64,000 nt of DNA from NCBI GenBank assembly GCA_946894095.1, contig OX335653.1, forward strand, positions 7,507,001 through 7,571,000, in the 5' to 3' direction. The notes under the pieces were generated by a model. That model did no database searches. It saw only the letters and a list, made by a program, of their open reading frames with translations, and had not been told where the DNA came from. This document shows positions 21,076 through 31,560 of the stretch, piece after piece (positions within the stretch are counted from its first letter, which is position 1; each line of letters opens with the position of its first letter). Origin of the DNA: Incurvaria masculella. Taxonomy: Eukaryota; Arthropoda; Insecta; Lepidoptera; Incurvariidae. Position numbers and translations under genes: made by a program.

Positions 21076-21409
21076 GGACCAAATTATTCTCTTTTTACGT
21101 GCCGCCAACCACACAGTTCAATAAAAGTAGGTGCACAGCAAACATACAAAAAACTGCAATAGAAAATTTATGTATCAGTTTGTAGCATAATTTCATAGAA
21201 ATATGTACGCCTAGGATAAAAACTAGATATTAGGTAGTTTAAATATATATTTCGAGCAAAAACTCGTGAACTTGATATGCTACAAAAGAAGTTATAATTG
21301 TACAGCACACAGTAAAGTTTTCACATTTTTTTATAGAGCCCACATTGATGTCTAATAAATATAATAAAGAAAATAACCTCTCGTTGCTTATATTTGACAA
21401 CTACCGTTA
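21076..21409. other. AT-rich noncoding DNA
   Basis: I see nothing that I can name here. Confidence 0.4.
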
Positions 21410-21765
21410 TGATATTAGCCCAATAAACCACATTTCCGGTGCCATATCAGGACTTTCCCTTTATGAGCATGACTATATTAAACTCAACGAGAAAATAACC
21501 TTTTCGAGGTTTTTTCTCGTTGATTGAACTGGATGGAAAACACGAACTCTTTTAGGTACATTGCCGCTTTAACCATCGTTTCATCCAATGCGGTAATATT
21601 CATGGTCGGGTTTAAACCTACCACCTAGTAGGGAAGGGGACCTTTAATTTTACATGAGTTCCTAACCGTGAAACAGCTCAGATTTGTATCAAAAATCCAG
21701 CTCAGAAAGATAAAGAGCATGACAGGGGCGAGGATTTGAGGCATGAATTAAGGCAGGCCACTGAA
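21410..21765 (-). repeat. SINE-1 copy, tRNA-headed, interrupted by a hairpin
   Basis: In reverse complement the family order is present from ATATTAGCCCAATAAACCAC to the tRNA head, where GGCGAGGATTTGAGG (about 21725) is the inverted box B (CCTCAAATCC). The body holds TTCATCCAATGCGGTAATAT and ACCACCTAGTAGGGAAGGGG. A 38-bp palindrome is inserted at 21485-21522 and is described separately. Confidence 0.7.
21485..21522. mobile_element. 38-bp hairpin insertion with 8-bp duplication
   Basis: The insert starts CAACGAGAAAATAACC and ends GGTTTTTTCTCGTTG, which are complementary apart from one bulge, around a loop of about 5 bases. It is flanked by ATTAAACT (21477-21484) and ATTGAACT (21523-21530). In intact SINE copies this site has a single ATTGAACT. 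An 8-bp target duplication is characteristic of hAT transposons, and the ends CA...TG are also compatible. Confidence 0.55.
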
Positions 21766-22738
21766 TCTCACACCAAGGTAACCGCTAAATAAAACGTTCG
21801 CTTCTAGTTACTAGCGAGACAAATTGTGAAACGTGCAACTCACCGGAACATTTTCTCGATCACACCAGAGATAATGGTATATAGGCGAAGTGCAAGTATC
21901 GAAGAATCTCTCGCCGACACAACTTTGTGTGTGCCTCGTGATTGGGCTGCGTGATTGCGCCGACTGAAAACAAAAAGAAATACACACTGTGAAGGTACTT
22001 TTATGTGTGCTTTAATCTAAAGTCCATTAACTAGCAATAAATAAAATAGCACCCTGTACCCGCTCGATTGCGTTCTCTACGTCGTCGACAATGTTGCGTT
22101 GGCGAACAGTCTAGGCCTGGCGGTTTGTAGATCTTCCAACATTGATATGTTCGCTAGAAAGAACTGGTTCCGTTAGGCATATCATTAAAACATTTAGTTC
22201 ACTTAACTTTTCATTCGGACCTATAAACCATCTGAGCGAGTGATTCAGTGAGACGAATTGAAAGACTACAATTAAATTATTTTCTGAGCAACGTTGCACA
22301 ATATTTCCGTTCATGCGATTGATGATTGACTTGATTATTGAATTAATAATAATTGTAATTAAGAAGTTTGTTTTTCAATATAGATTTTAACGCAAGCGGT
22401 TATTGAATTATTTTCCTTGAACCGTCTTTGTTAAAGTACTAACCAATACATTATATAAATAGTTGTTGAAGAGGATGATTTTGATGATGACTATTCAACT
22501 GAATACTTAAATTTACCTATGAGCTAGAAGATATATTTCAAGGTCATTAGGTTTATAAGCGTCGACCAAACACCAGTGCCACTAAGCTGGAGATGGATAA
22601 TCAAGATTTCTTTTTTTGTTATTTCTTTTGAACAAGATAATTTTAAATCAAGATTGATTTAAAATTCCCATTTTCCCATCTAGATCAGCTATGTTCAGAC
22701 ACATGTATTTCCAGCGAACTATGCCGCCAGCATTCTCA
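21766..22738. other. Noncoding DNA with perfect palindrome at 22639-22666
   Basis: AATTTTAAATCAA, GA, TTGATTTAAAATT form a perfect 13-bp-arm palindrome at 22639-22666. Bases 21890-21965 and 22060-22110 are balanced and unique. I see no gene. Confidence 0.4.
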
Positions 22739-24179
22739 ACCTATGTACCTAAAATGTTGCCAGGCTGCCGGCAGGTCACGCCGGGGTCTGAGCAAGAGTA
22801 TAAATTACTGCCGTCCGCCTGCGTGCGCTGCGGGGGTCGAAGTCTTTCCAGAATGTCTTAAGGGGGCAATAGAAGCTTTTTGGATAACGCATACACAACA
22901 TTATTTTTGTAAATCATTTACGCAAAATGATTGTTCTACCTGCGCGAAAAATTGCGAATAAATTCTTTAACAAATCAAACCTCATAAGCTTATGAAAAGT
23001 AATACTAAAAAAAAAAAGTGTAAGAGAAGGTGAAGATAAGCAATGAGGTTAAATGAAAATATGGATTGTTTTATGGTTTGGGTCCTATGAAAACTTCGGC
23101 GCAAAACCTTCCCTCCGTACTCTATGAGTAAATTTCCTTCAGGAATGTGGGGCGACAGGCTAAAATTATGAATGTATAATAATAATAATATTTGCCGCCA
23201 CGGCCTGCGCCCACCGGCGCGCTTGGAGGAGGCCGCCTCTCGCCGCCGATGGACTATCCATTTTTTTATTTTATTTTTATGTTTTTTTACATGTATGTAC
23301 ACATATAAATGTGCAAATAAATGTATACCGTATAATAATATTATTTCTTTATTTACCAAAAATGCATTTCACATACAGTTTGATTCATAACCCCAACATT
23401 AAAAATCCCTGTGTTGTGGGGGATATTTTCCTTAAGTTTACCATCTTAACATTTTCAGAAAAAAATATAAATATGAAAAACAGCTAAGTAATTAACACGA
23501 AATATAAAAAAAATTAAATGTAATAATCCATAAAAGAACAGAGTTAGTCAGGGGATAACGCCGTGTGTACATATTAAAGAAAGAAAAGGTTTCGAATGTT
23601 GGATTAGGTTTTAATTGAAGACAATAAAAAAAAAACTTTTAGGAAGAATAAAAGAGCAACTTCACTATCTTGTAAATTCGTTTCCACCTTAAATTGTCCT
23701 CTCTTGGCACTGGCGCGCAGTGTAGCGCTGTTCAATTTGTATAGGAGCAACACTGAAGTATATGTTGCTAATACGTATTATCCGAATACACTCTGGGTAT
23801 ACACTCGTAGTGCAACGGTTTTAATGATATATGCATTGATTTTTATCTGTGAGATGGTAAATCCTGTAACTATGTCATATGGTGATGCGCGATACTGTAA
23901 ATTAACGAGAATTCAAATATCAAATTTGGTCAATGATGAAAAAAGTGAAAAACATCGTTTTAGTATTGCGATATTTGTTTCTTATATAAAATATATAGAA
24001 GAAATTGTAGTACACCATTTTGAAAATTATTTTCTAACTATATTCCAAATAGATAATGCTCTTAATTTGAAATAAATAATAGTTTACAAGATTTTATTAA
24101 GAAAAGTATTAAAGAATATGCCAAACTTGTGAGCATATTACGAAAAGAAATACTGCAACGTTTCGGCAGCGCATTAAAT
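22739..24179. other. Noncoding DNA with small GC-rich blocks
   Basis: GC-rich blocks lie at about 22760-22850 and 23195-23255 (CGGCGCGCTTGGAGGAGGCC). A short (TAA)n run precedes the second at 23176-23192. An open frame of 123 codons at 23704-24075 on the + strand begins with TTG. It has no recognisable domain, signal or splice context, so I leave it as an unassigned frame. Confidence 0.35.
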
Positions 24180-24490
24180 TAAAAAAACGTGTAGACCCTG
24201 TTAACGCAGGCGAGTACGTTCACCCAGGAGGCTTTGCAACATTGCGATCATATTCAAATAAAATCTTACTTCCGTAGAAAATAACTATTAATGATCGAGA
24301 AAAGTCGTCAGCGCTTTATTTACAACGACGGACTCTCCTCGCGCGGCCATTAAATCATTTACCGAAAGACTGAGTCCTGGCAGGGTGACGTGGACTCAGC
24401 ATTATCCTTAATGTCCCGCCATAAAAATGCAGCGACATCGGACGCCTCTCCTCGGAATGAAATTGCGAACAATCAGGACTCATTTAAAAT
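24180..24490. promoter_or_regulatory. Candidate conserved regulatory block
   Basis: The stretch is unique, CG-balanced, and holds several homeodomain and forkhead-like words close together: GCTTTATTTACAACG, GGCCATTAAATCATTTACC, GCATTATCCTTAATGTCC and GCCATAAAAATG. This is the texture of an insect enhancer. There is no direct evidence of function. Confidence 0.25.
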
Positions 24491-24899
24491 ACAATTTACG
24501 GTACTCGAGGAGTTTACGATAAGTATCTGAGATCAAATGCATTGCACGGTTTATTCATTTATATTTCATTAATTTTAAGGAAGATATTATCGCGTCTCTG
24601 GTAGAGCTTGTGTAGCGCGGTGTCTGATCTCGCATTAAATAGGTTTATTGTTCTGCAATAAATTTATTGAACAAATTTATTTACGTTGAAGTTAATCATT
24701 TTCAAAGCAAGTTGCGGGAGCGTTGGCGCATTCATTTGCGGAGATTTGTGAGTGTGGCTTTAAGAATTTATTGAACATTATTCTTGTCAGATCTAAGATA
24801 AATATTTATTTATTCATCATACGTTTACGAAAATACCTAATGTTTTACTACACTTAACTACACATAATGTTTTACTTAACAAAGGCTAAAATGATAATT

Positions 24900-25069
24900 T
24901 TGGGTGAGCCCGCCCAGATTTTTACCGTCGCATCGGATGAAACTACTCTTGAAGCGGCAATGAAAATGGTTCGTGTTTTCCATCCAGTTCAGTATAGCTG
25001 TGATCATAAAGGGAAGGTCCTGGCATGGTAAATAATCCCTTCCGGAATGTGGTGTATTGGGCTTATATA
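24900..25069 (+). repeat. SINE-1 copy, 5' part of an interrupted copy
   Basis: TCGCATCGGATGAAACTACT, GAAGCGGCAATGAAAATGG, TCCATCCAGTTCAGTATAGC and GGAAGGTCCTGGCATGG run in family order and stop at GTATTGGGCTTATATA. The expected continuation (ATATCATGGCAGTTGTGTGG, TATTAGCAG) appears at about 25483-25545. A second SINE therefore separates the two halves. Confidence 0.75.
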
Positions 25070-25450
25070 ATTTTTTTTATGTGACTGGACATGGATGGCT
25101 AATACCACAAGTTCTGTCATGGTATTAGCCCAACACACCACATGGGAACTAGGTGCCATACCAGGACCTTCCTTATATTGCACGGCTACATTGAACTGGA
25201 TGGAAAACACGGACAATTTTCATTGCCGCTTCGACCATCGTTCATCCAATGCGATGGTACCAACCCGGGCGGAATAAACCCTACCACCTAGTAAGTAAGG
25301 AAGGGGACCTACAGCTTAACGTGGAATCCGAACCACGGCCAGCCTCTCTCAACGGTCGAATGGTCACCCATCCAAGACCAGACCGGACCCAGCGTTGCTT
25401 AACTTCGGAGAGCGATCGCCGAAGTGTCGCGCCACTGGGCCACCGAGGCT
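25070..25450 (-). repeat. SINE-1 copy with a 5S rRNA-like head, nested
   Basis: Read on the minus strand it starts CCTCGGTGGCCCAGTGGC and then has TCCGAAGTTAAGCAACGCT and TCTTGGATGGGTGACC (about 25430-25360). These words match the internal part of eukaryotic 5S rRNA (CCGAAGTTAAGCAAC ... TTGGATGGGTGACC). The body from GGTTCGGATTCCACG onward is the same as in the tRNA-headed SINE copies, ending in GTCACATAAAAAAAAT (A tail at 25070). Length is about 380 bp. The element lies inside the + strand copy at 24900-25545, so it is the younger insertion. 5S-headed SINEs (SINE3 class) are known in other animals. Confidence 0.75.
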
Positions 25451-25545
25451 GACAAATCTCAATATCATCATCAACATCAAATATCATGGCAGTTGTGTGG
25501 TATTAGCAGTCCACGTCAGCTTACACAAAAAAAGTCAAGACACGA
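25451..25545 (+). repeat. SINE-1 3' end completing the interrupted copy
   Basis: ATATCATGGCAGTTGTGTGG, TATTAGCAGTCCACGTCAGC and TTACACAAAAAAAG give the terminal block and tail of the SINE whose 5' part ends at 25069. Bases 25451-25482, with a small ATCATCATCAACATC run, may include target duplication or filler. Confidence 0.65.
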
Positions 25546-26344
25546 AAAATATATATGATGACTTCTTTCAATGTATGAACAGGATATCTGTAATTGGATT
25601 CGTTTTAAAGCAAGCTTCTCAAATGTGGAATAAAATACGTTTTTGTGATAATTCCGTCTTGTTCTGTGTAAGAACGTTTTATACTGTGTTTATTTTTTTA
25701 CTTTTTGTACTATCAAGTATGAACATTTTTCTTTCTCGCTTTCTCAACAATCTATACGATTCCGATTTACGAGATATCTAAGGAATATATAACTTTAAGC
25801 AGATAGTCACAATATATTTTCAAAGTAGCGAACCCATCTCAGTTTTATTGCCTCCCACTACGCACGTGACTTGGAAATGATCCGGCGATTTCTGCTGTAA
25901 CTCGCGCCCGCCGCGGCGGCGCATCGCTCGCCCTTCTCTTCACGAAACTACGTAGTCAATAAACATAGGCACAATGTTACCAGTAAGCCTATTCTTGGAA
26001 TTCAGTGCTCGGAAATTAGAAACCGTTCAATCGACAAAATCACTTTCACATTTAGCGGTTGTCAAAGAGAATCGTTGAAATACTGTGATCCGGAATCTTT
26101 CCGTCCAAAAATCTGCTCTGACAAAGGCTGTAAAAGTCTAAAAGATTCCTGATTCCTGAGCACGGAATGCCAAGAATTGACATCTAGACACTTATTTTAT
26201 TTACGTTATAAATAACGAAGTTCCATCGATCGTTTTGTACGTTCTGTTCTGTTAGTCTTACGGTATGTACAAATTATACAATTGAGCCCACTGAATTTCT
26301 TCCCGTGCATGTTGTAAAAGCTGACTTAATGATGTGTCGTTCAA
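25546..26344. other. Noncoding DNA with GC-rich block 25895-25930
   Basis: GCGCCCGCCGCGGCGGCGC lies near 25906, within a balanced block at 25840-25950. I see no gene; frames reading out of the SINE are not supported. Confidence 0.35.
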
Positions 26345-26590
26345 GGTGTTTAACTGTAGGTCCTCCTTACTTACTTGATGGCAGGATACATTTCGGCAGT
26401 AAAATTATCTTTGTTCTCCATGCAGTTCAATGTAGTCGTGTAATACAAGAAAGATCCTGATATAGAACCTAGTTTCCATGTAATGTGATGGGCTAATATT
26501 ACAGATTACATACATTACATATGTTCTGTGCTATACCATTAGAGTCGGTGTGGGATTAGCCATCGATATCAATTTACATTAAATAACCTA
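26345..26590 (+). repeat. SINE-1 copy, diverged
   Basis: AACTGTAGGTCCTCCTTACT, TCCATGCAGTTCAATGTAGT, ATACAAGAAAGATCCTGATA and GATGGGCTAATATTACAG follow family order. TAGAGTCGGTGTGGGATTAGC and CATCGATATCAATTTAC match the terminal block. An insertion of about 30 bp lies in the 3' portion. The 5' head is missing. Confidence 0.65.
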
Positions 26591-27189
26591 GGCCTAAAAC
26601 GACTCGTGTAGTTTTGCATAATATCGTTAAACATTTGATCAAAACTTTTAGTGGATCTATTGATTTATAAGACTGGGACTTAATACTTACTACAATATAT
26701 GATGTTAAAGTAAGCGATACGTAAGCTTGTTTGTTCTTGGATAATTCTGGAAGATCTATACATAGGTGGTCGCGATCGACCTGTCCAGTATTTGTATAAA
26801 AAATATGCCGGAAATATCTTAATTTTCAATATTTTTATAAGAAACCATTTATTTTTTTATTGTATTGCTAATTTATTATCCATAAGCGCACTTGGTCTTG
26901 TCATAGGTCATTTAGGTATTTTTTTCAATATATAGAGTGAAAAAAAATTGCCAAGAAACTTACAAAGATTGCTCACAGACATACGGGTTATTGGTACTGA
27001 TTTGTGTAAATAGATTATTTTAATTTGTTGAAAAATTTATATTAAGTATTTGTAATAGATGATAAAAGAATATCACTAAATTATATATATATTATATATA
27101 AATTATATACTTAAATAAATAAATAAATAAATAAAAATTAATATTAATTCACAAAAATACGTATGCATTGCTAGGAGCAAAATATTAAA
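26591..27189. repeat. AT-rich DNA with (AAAT)n microsatellite at 27112-27137
   Basis: A run of TAAATAAATAAATAAATAAA follows an AT/TATA run at 27080-27110. The rest is plain AT-rich sequence. Confidence 0.6.
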
Positions 27190-27500
27190 GAAATAATGGT
27201 AATCACACTTCGGGAGGACATCGCCCTCGCCTTGTATCATCTTAGCCCAACCCTTTAAGAGTCAGCGCTTAGGTATCTCATTCTTCGTGGAGGGTCTCTA
27301 GACGGGCCCCTCCCCCGCGCGTCCGCCGCCAGGCCCGCCTTAATTAAAATCTCTAATGTGGGTGACATTTATGCTGATGAGGGATTTCGGGGCTTAATGA
27401 GAGACGCGGGATCTTTATTGGTGGCTCCCTAGCTTCGTAAATGCTTTAATTAAGCGGCGAGTCAAATGGTTTGGCAGCGTCTTGTATACTTGGACTTACC
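27190..27500. promoter_or_regulatory. Candidate conserved regulatory block
   Basis: This is unique and balanced, with a C-rich core (GGGCCCCTCCCCCGCGCGTC at 27303). It is followed by CCTTAATTAAAATCTC, GGGGCTTAATGAGAGACG, TCTTTATTGGTGGC and TGCTTTAATTAAGCGGC. Repeated TTAATTAA/TTTATTG words suggest homeodomain binding. Assignment is by texture only. Confidence 0.3.
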
Positions 27501-27570
27501 AACAATAAACATTGCAACATTTGAAGAAATCGGATGATAAATAGGTATCAGGCTTTTGAAGAATGAACAG

Positions 27571-27610
27571 AATCCACAGAACGAATGGCCTCATATTCGT
27601 TCTGTGGATT
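27571..27610. repeat. Perfect 16-bp-arm hairpin
   Basis: AATCCACAGAACGAAT and ATTCGTTCTGTGGATT are separated by an 8-base loop (GGCCTCAT). It has no poly-T tract, so it is not a terminator. It may be a tiny inverted-repeat element or a chance product of template switching. Confidence 0.7.
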
Positions 27611-28994
27611 TTCTGAAAATGACTTTATTTGATCGAGACACTTCAAATCAGAGGAGTTAAAAGAAATAGAAAACTTCAATCAAGCATCAATACATGAAGA
27701 GTAAAGTAACTTCTATAACTTGGAAACATATAATTTATTTTCTGTAAATAAAACGACATCTACACAGTCGTCTTGATATGACAAATGACCAGATTCTGAA
27801 TGAAATATGTCACCAAAAATGTGTCTCCGAAAGGGTTAAACGTCTACCCTAAGTAGAGTATCAGTTTTTCGTTTTCAAGAAGCGTAATATGATTTTAAAA
27901 AAGTCCTCAAATAAATTGTCCAAAAATGGTGTATTTTTATTTTATAAAAATATAGAAAATAAATTGCCAGTATTGTAGCCCTGTTAGTTCCGCATTTGTT
28001 TTTATCTTAATAATTTAGGACGCTAGCTCTCGGTTGCTGAGCTACTTAAGCGAACGACAAATCATTTTTAATGCTAAAAACACGTTAACAATAAAGTAGT
28101 GTTTAAATTTATAATATATTCTTTCAGGCAAGTTTAGGATTTCATTCACATGAAATATAAAGGAGATATGCAACCGGAGCTCCAGTGACTTTTTTGGCGT
28201 AACAGAAATGTAATCGATAGTGTTCGAAACCATCGATAATTATTATTAATGATTTGAATTTTCAAATATTTCTACTTTCATGAGAACTCCAGCTAATATA
28301 ATTCGATCTAAACCATAGATCTAAACAGACTTTAAATAAATAGTTCCCTTGCAGAAAGAGTGGAGCCATCTGTTATCCGATGTTTAAACAATTTACGATT
28401 ATAGAAATGTTCGTAATTTATTACTATAAATCTTTTTTCAATTAGGTATGTTGTGCCAGTACCCGTACCATTATAATTATTTTCAAAAATACATTGATAC
28501 ACAATATATCTTAGCTAAAATAATAATCCGATGCGCAGCGCCATCTATTGCATAATAGTGATAATTTGTTGTATTTGTTTTTTCGAATTGCACGTTTCTC
28601 TTGAATATCCATTTTTTTTTGCTTTTTACATAGTTGACCGCATATCTTTTTTTGTAAAAATTCGAATTCGTACATTTAGAAATGTAGACACAGCCGTCAA
28701 TAAAATCAAATGAGTATTATGGGCCGAGACACCAAGTTGTTTCCGTAAGTTTTTCCCAACTCTTGAATACACACAGCACTGCGGATTCTGGAGGAAAAAT
28801 AACCACATTACCATTTTTTTTCTCTAATATCAAATAAATATCTCAGTTCACAAACTATTTCATGTAACTTCGATACAAAGTGCTTGAACTACCAATATTC
28901 TTATTTTATCCTTCAGAATAACTCTCTACGTTGGTGTGCCCACTAAAATGAGCTAGAAAATCTTAGAATAACCTGCAAATGATTATAACATTAA
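27611..28994. other. AT-rich noncoding DNA with CTCF-like motif
   Basis: GCAGCGCCATCTATTG at 28535-28550 is, inverted, CAATAGATGGCGCTGC, close to insect CTCF-type cores. Otherwise I see nothing. Confidence 0.35.
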
Positions 28995-29080
28995 AAAAAA
29001 TTGGAACGCGATGCGGCGCGAACCTCGGACCTCTGGCTCAGGAAGCGACGCCCAGCGCGCTTCACTAAACAAGGAGCTTG
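28995..29080 (-). repeat. tRNA-derived SINE head (SINE-2)
   Basis: On the minus strand TTTAGTGAAGCGCGCTGG resembles a decayed box A and GAGGTCCGAGGTTCGCGCC contains a box B (GGTTCGCGCC). CTTCCTGAGCCAGAGG between them resembles an anticodon arm. Spacing fits a tRNA. It differs from the SINE-1 head and there is no recognisable body, so it is a separate, truncated tRNA-derived element. Confidence 0.5.
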
Positions 29081-30539
29081 TTCAAATTGCGAAAATAGTT
29101 ATCAGTTCAGTAAATGCATCACTGAGACTTTAGATGCATCTGCTGACGTTTCTATGAGTTTACAGTGTCTGAAATTTATCAATTCAGATTCACCTTAGTC
29201 AAAACAATTTAACTGTGTTAATTCTATCCAGAAACACTTAAATTAGTGACGATTTTCTAGCTCATACAAACTTTGCGATATCCTTTGTGCACCAAAGTGA
29301 AGATAATGTATCACAGCGATCGGATAATTAAATATGACCCAGTACTTTATTGGCAATTTGTTTATTTATTCGGCGTACCAATAAATATAGCTTTTAAAAG
29401 CACCGCTCACTCACTTACTTTATCGGGCAGCACCGGAGATAAGTTGGCATTAAATAACCGACTCTACCGTGAGAACTCGCTGCTCCAATACAGCCACCTA
29501 GCGACTCACTAATTCAGAACAAACGACGTCATAAATAAGCGAACGTCTATAGACGCTCTGCGTTGACAGCTTCACGTCAAAACGGAGACTCCAGGAGTGA
29601 AAAAAGATCGTATTAAGCCACTATAAATCTATTAAAAGCCCGTAAACCATTTATTGGCCCAACGAAAAGGTAGAAAAAATCGATTATGACCGTTAAATTT
29701 TTATAGCCACTCATATAACCGACCGATGGGATCATCTGCAAATTATCGAAACCGGCGCTCATGTGGGGGTACATTCTAGTTCCGTTTTATTGGTATTTAT
29801 TTTGTCCCTTCGGCACTGATCTAATTTGATTCCTCTAGAGAGGGTTCCCAAGACGGTGGGATATTTGTTGAGCTCGTTGGATGCATACGGGTAATTTATT
29901 TCTAAACAGTTACCGAACCCCTTCATCCCAGTCTAGTTGGGGAAGCGCACAGCGCATAGTGACATATATGTTATATATTTGTATTTTTATTTGTACTAGA
30001 ACATTTTGGCAGCGGCTTTAACGACTATGACAAAAATGGCTGATAATAGGCTGTTTATGTGGAAAAGCCGATATGTCGAGATCCCATTCTTTTAATATTA
30101 GGACAGCAAGTTTTGAATTGAATTTAAAACTAAAAATAATGAAACGTTCTTTTACCACTTTCTTTCTCTTTCGGGGTTGGACAATTTTAGGTATTTTGTC
30201 ACCAAGAAGAGTTTTATCCATGTGCGGAAAACATGTAAATTTATTGATAATAGGTGGCAGGGTTATTTCAGCCCTGGATAATTATTATTCTAAGCTCTTT
30301 TATTGTTAACTCTATAGATACTATACATTTATGTGTATGCATATTTACTCAGTTGTCTAGACATATAACCTTACCCTGCTTCGTCTCAGTGGAATGTTTG
30401 AAACAAAAAAAACTTGAATTATTACTTAATAGAGATGCTAGCTGTTATTATGTAAAGAAAATTTGCAGTACGCACTGCCTGTAGCCAGGAGAATAAAATA
30501 ATATATAATATACGCAGATATAAGATCACGAATACGTTA
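29081..30539. other. Noncoding DNA with regulatory-looking block 29430-29900
   Basis: Bases 29430-29900 are unique and balanced, with words such as GACGTCATAAATAAGCG, AACCATTTATTGGCCC and TTTTATTGGTATTTATTTTG. That fits a homeodomain-rich enhancer, by inference. The remainder is AT-rich. I see no gene. Confidence 0.3.
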
Positions 30540-30790
30540 AACGTAAGGGAAGGTGGCTACGTGTAATGTCTCCAGACATGGCCGTCGACCCCGCCGCTCC
30601 GCCGCCCGCGACTAATGCGCCATCTATATTCAGACCATGAATACTAAGCCCGGAGTCGATATCATTTCATCCTGCGACGAGCGCTCCAATCCGACTCTCA
30701 TATCTTAAAATAAACGTATCCGACTGAACACGGACCGATTTCGTGAGCAAGTCCGGTTTGTCGGCGTTTCTGTAGGCACTTATATGTATC
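30540..30790. promoter_or_regulatory. GC-balanced candidate regulatory block
   Basis: It contains CATGGCCGTCGACCCCGCC at 30578 and a CTCF-like ATGCGCCATCTAT at 30615-30627, then balanced unique sequence to about 30780. It lacks features of an exon. Confidence 0.3.
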
Positions 30791-31299
30791 TATTGAACCA
30801 ACATCGAAGCTCTCAGAACACTAATGGGGTGAAGTGTTTTTTTCAGGAACCAAGTTAAGATATGGATTTTAGTTTATTTGTAATAGAGTTTTATTTTGTG
30901 GACAGATTTGGGTATTTAGGTTTATGTGTTATTTATAGAAAACTGCCTTTTCAACTTATCTACCCCTAACTATATAAAATTCATTGTCTAAATGTTGTCT
31001 TTATTTCTGTCTGTAAAGAAGTCACTTACTCGACTTTAAAACGGTTTGTATCTACCTATATTTATTATTTCCAAAAGCAACATATAATCTCACTTACATA
31101 ATAATGAATACGAGCAGAGCTGTACCTACTCGTGTTGATTTCAAAGCAAATTAACGGCCGATAGTCTAAAATCACCGCTTCATCAAGGCTATCCTTAAGC
31201 ATTATTAAGCTCGTTCTTTGGGGATTCTTAACCAATTGATTTAACAACCATTGTATTATCTGCAAGATTTTTTTTACGTTTTCACACATGAGTGGGATT
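30791..31299. other. AT-rich noncoding DNA
   Basis: I see nothing that I can name here. Confidence 0.4.
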
Positions 31300-31560
31300 A
31301 ACGTTATGGCTTATATAAATATCCCGTTGGCGGCCATGGAGTCACCACGCTCAGGGAGGGAGATAGAGAGCCAAGTAAATAACGCAACATTACCTGATTG
31401 AATTTCGATGTTTGCCGAAGCAGATGAGAAGTTACGAGACAGGCGCGGGGAGGTGAGGGCGAGGGCGAGGGGGGGAGGGCGCCGGCGCCGCGACGCCGCG
31501 CCGCTCCGGTGCGACGCCGCCGCCCCCGCCGTCCTAGTACTCTGAAACATAGGTACACTC
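31300..31560. promoter_or_regulatory. GC-rich island, purine-rich half then CG-rich half
   Basis: TTGGCGGCCATGGAGTC at 31326 is Pho/YY1-like. Bases 31440-31485 are a GAGGGCGAGGGCGAGG-type tract with G runs, followed by GCGCCGGCGCCGCGACGCC at 31483. Frames on the minus strand across it (84-89 codons) are Arg/Pro/Ser-rich as expected from composition, so I do not call a protein. Confidence 0.3.

Noticed and set aside
23704..24075. 123-codon + strand frame
   Set aside because: It starts at TTG and has no known domain; composition fits AT-rich noncoding DNA. I could not exclude an exon, so it is only mentioned in the region entry.
25360..25430. A genuine 5S rRNA gene
   Set aside because: Only the internal part matches, it is diverged, and it is fused to a SINE body with an A tail, so it is a SINE head.
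27571..27610. Hairpin as a transcription terminator
   Set aside because: No T run follows, and intrinsic terminators are a bacterial feature not expected in this eukaryotic DNA.
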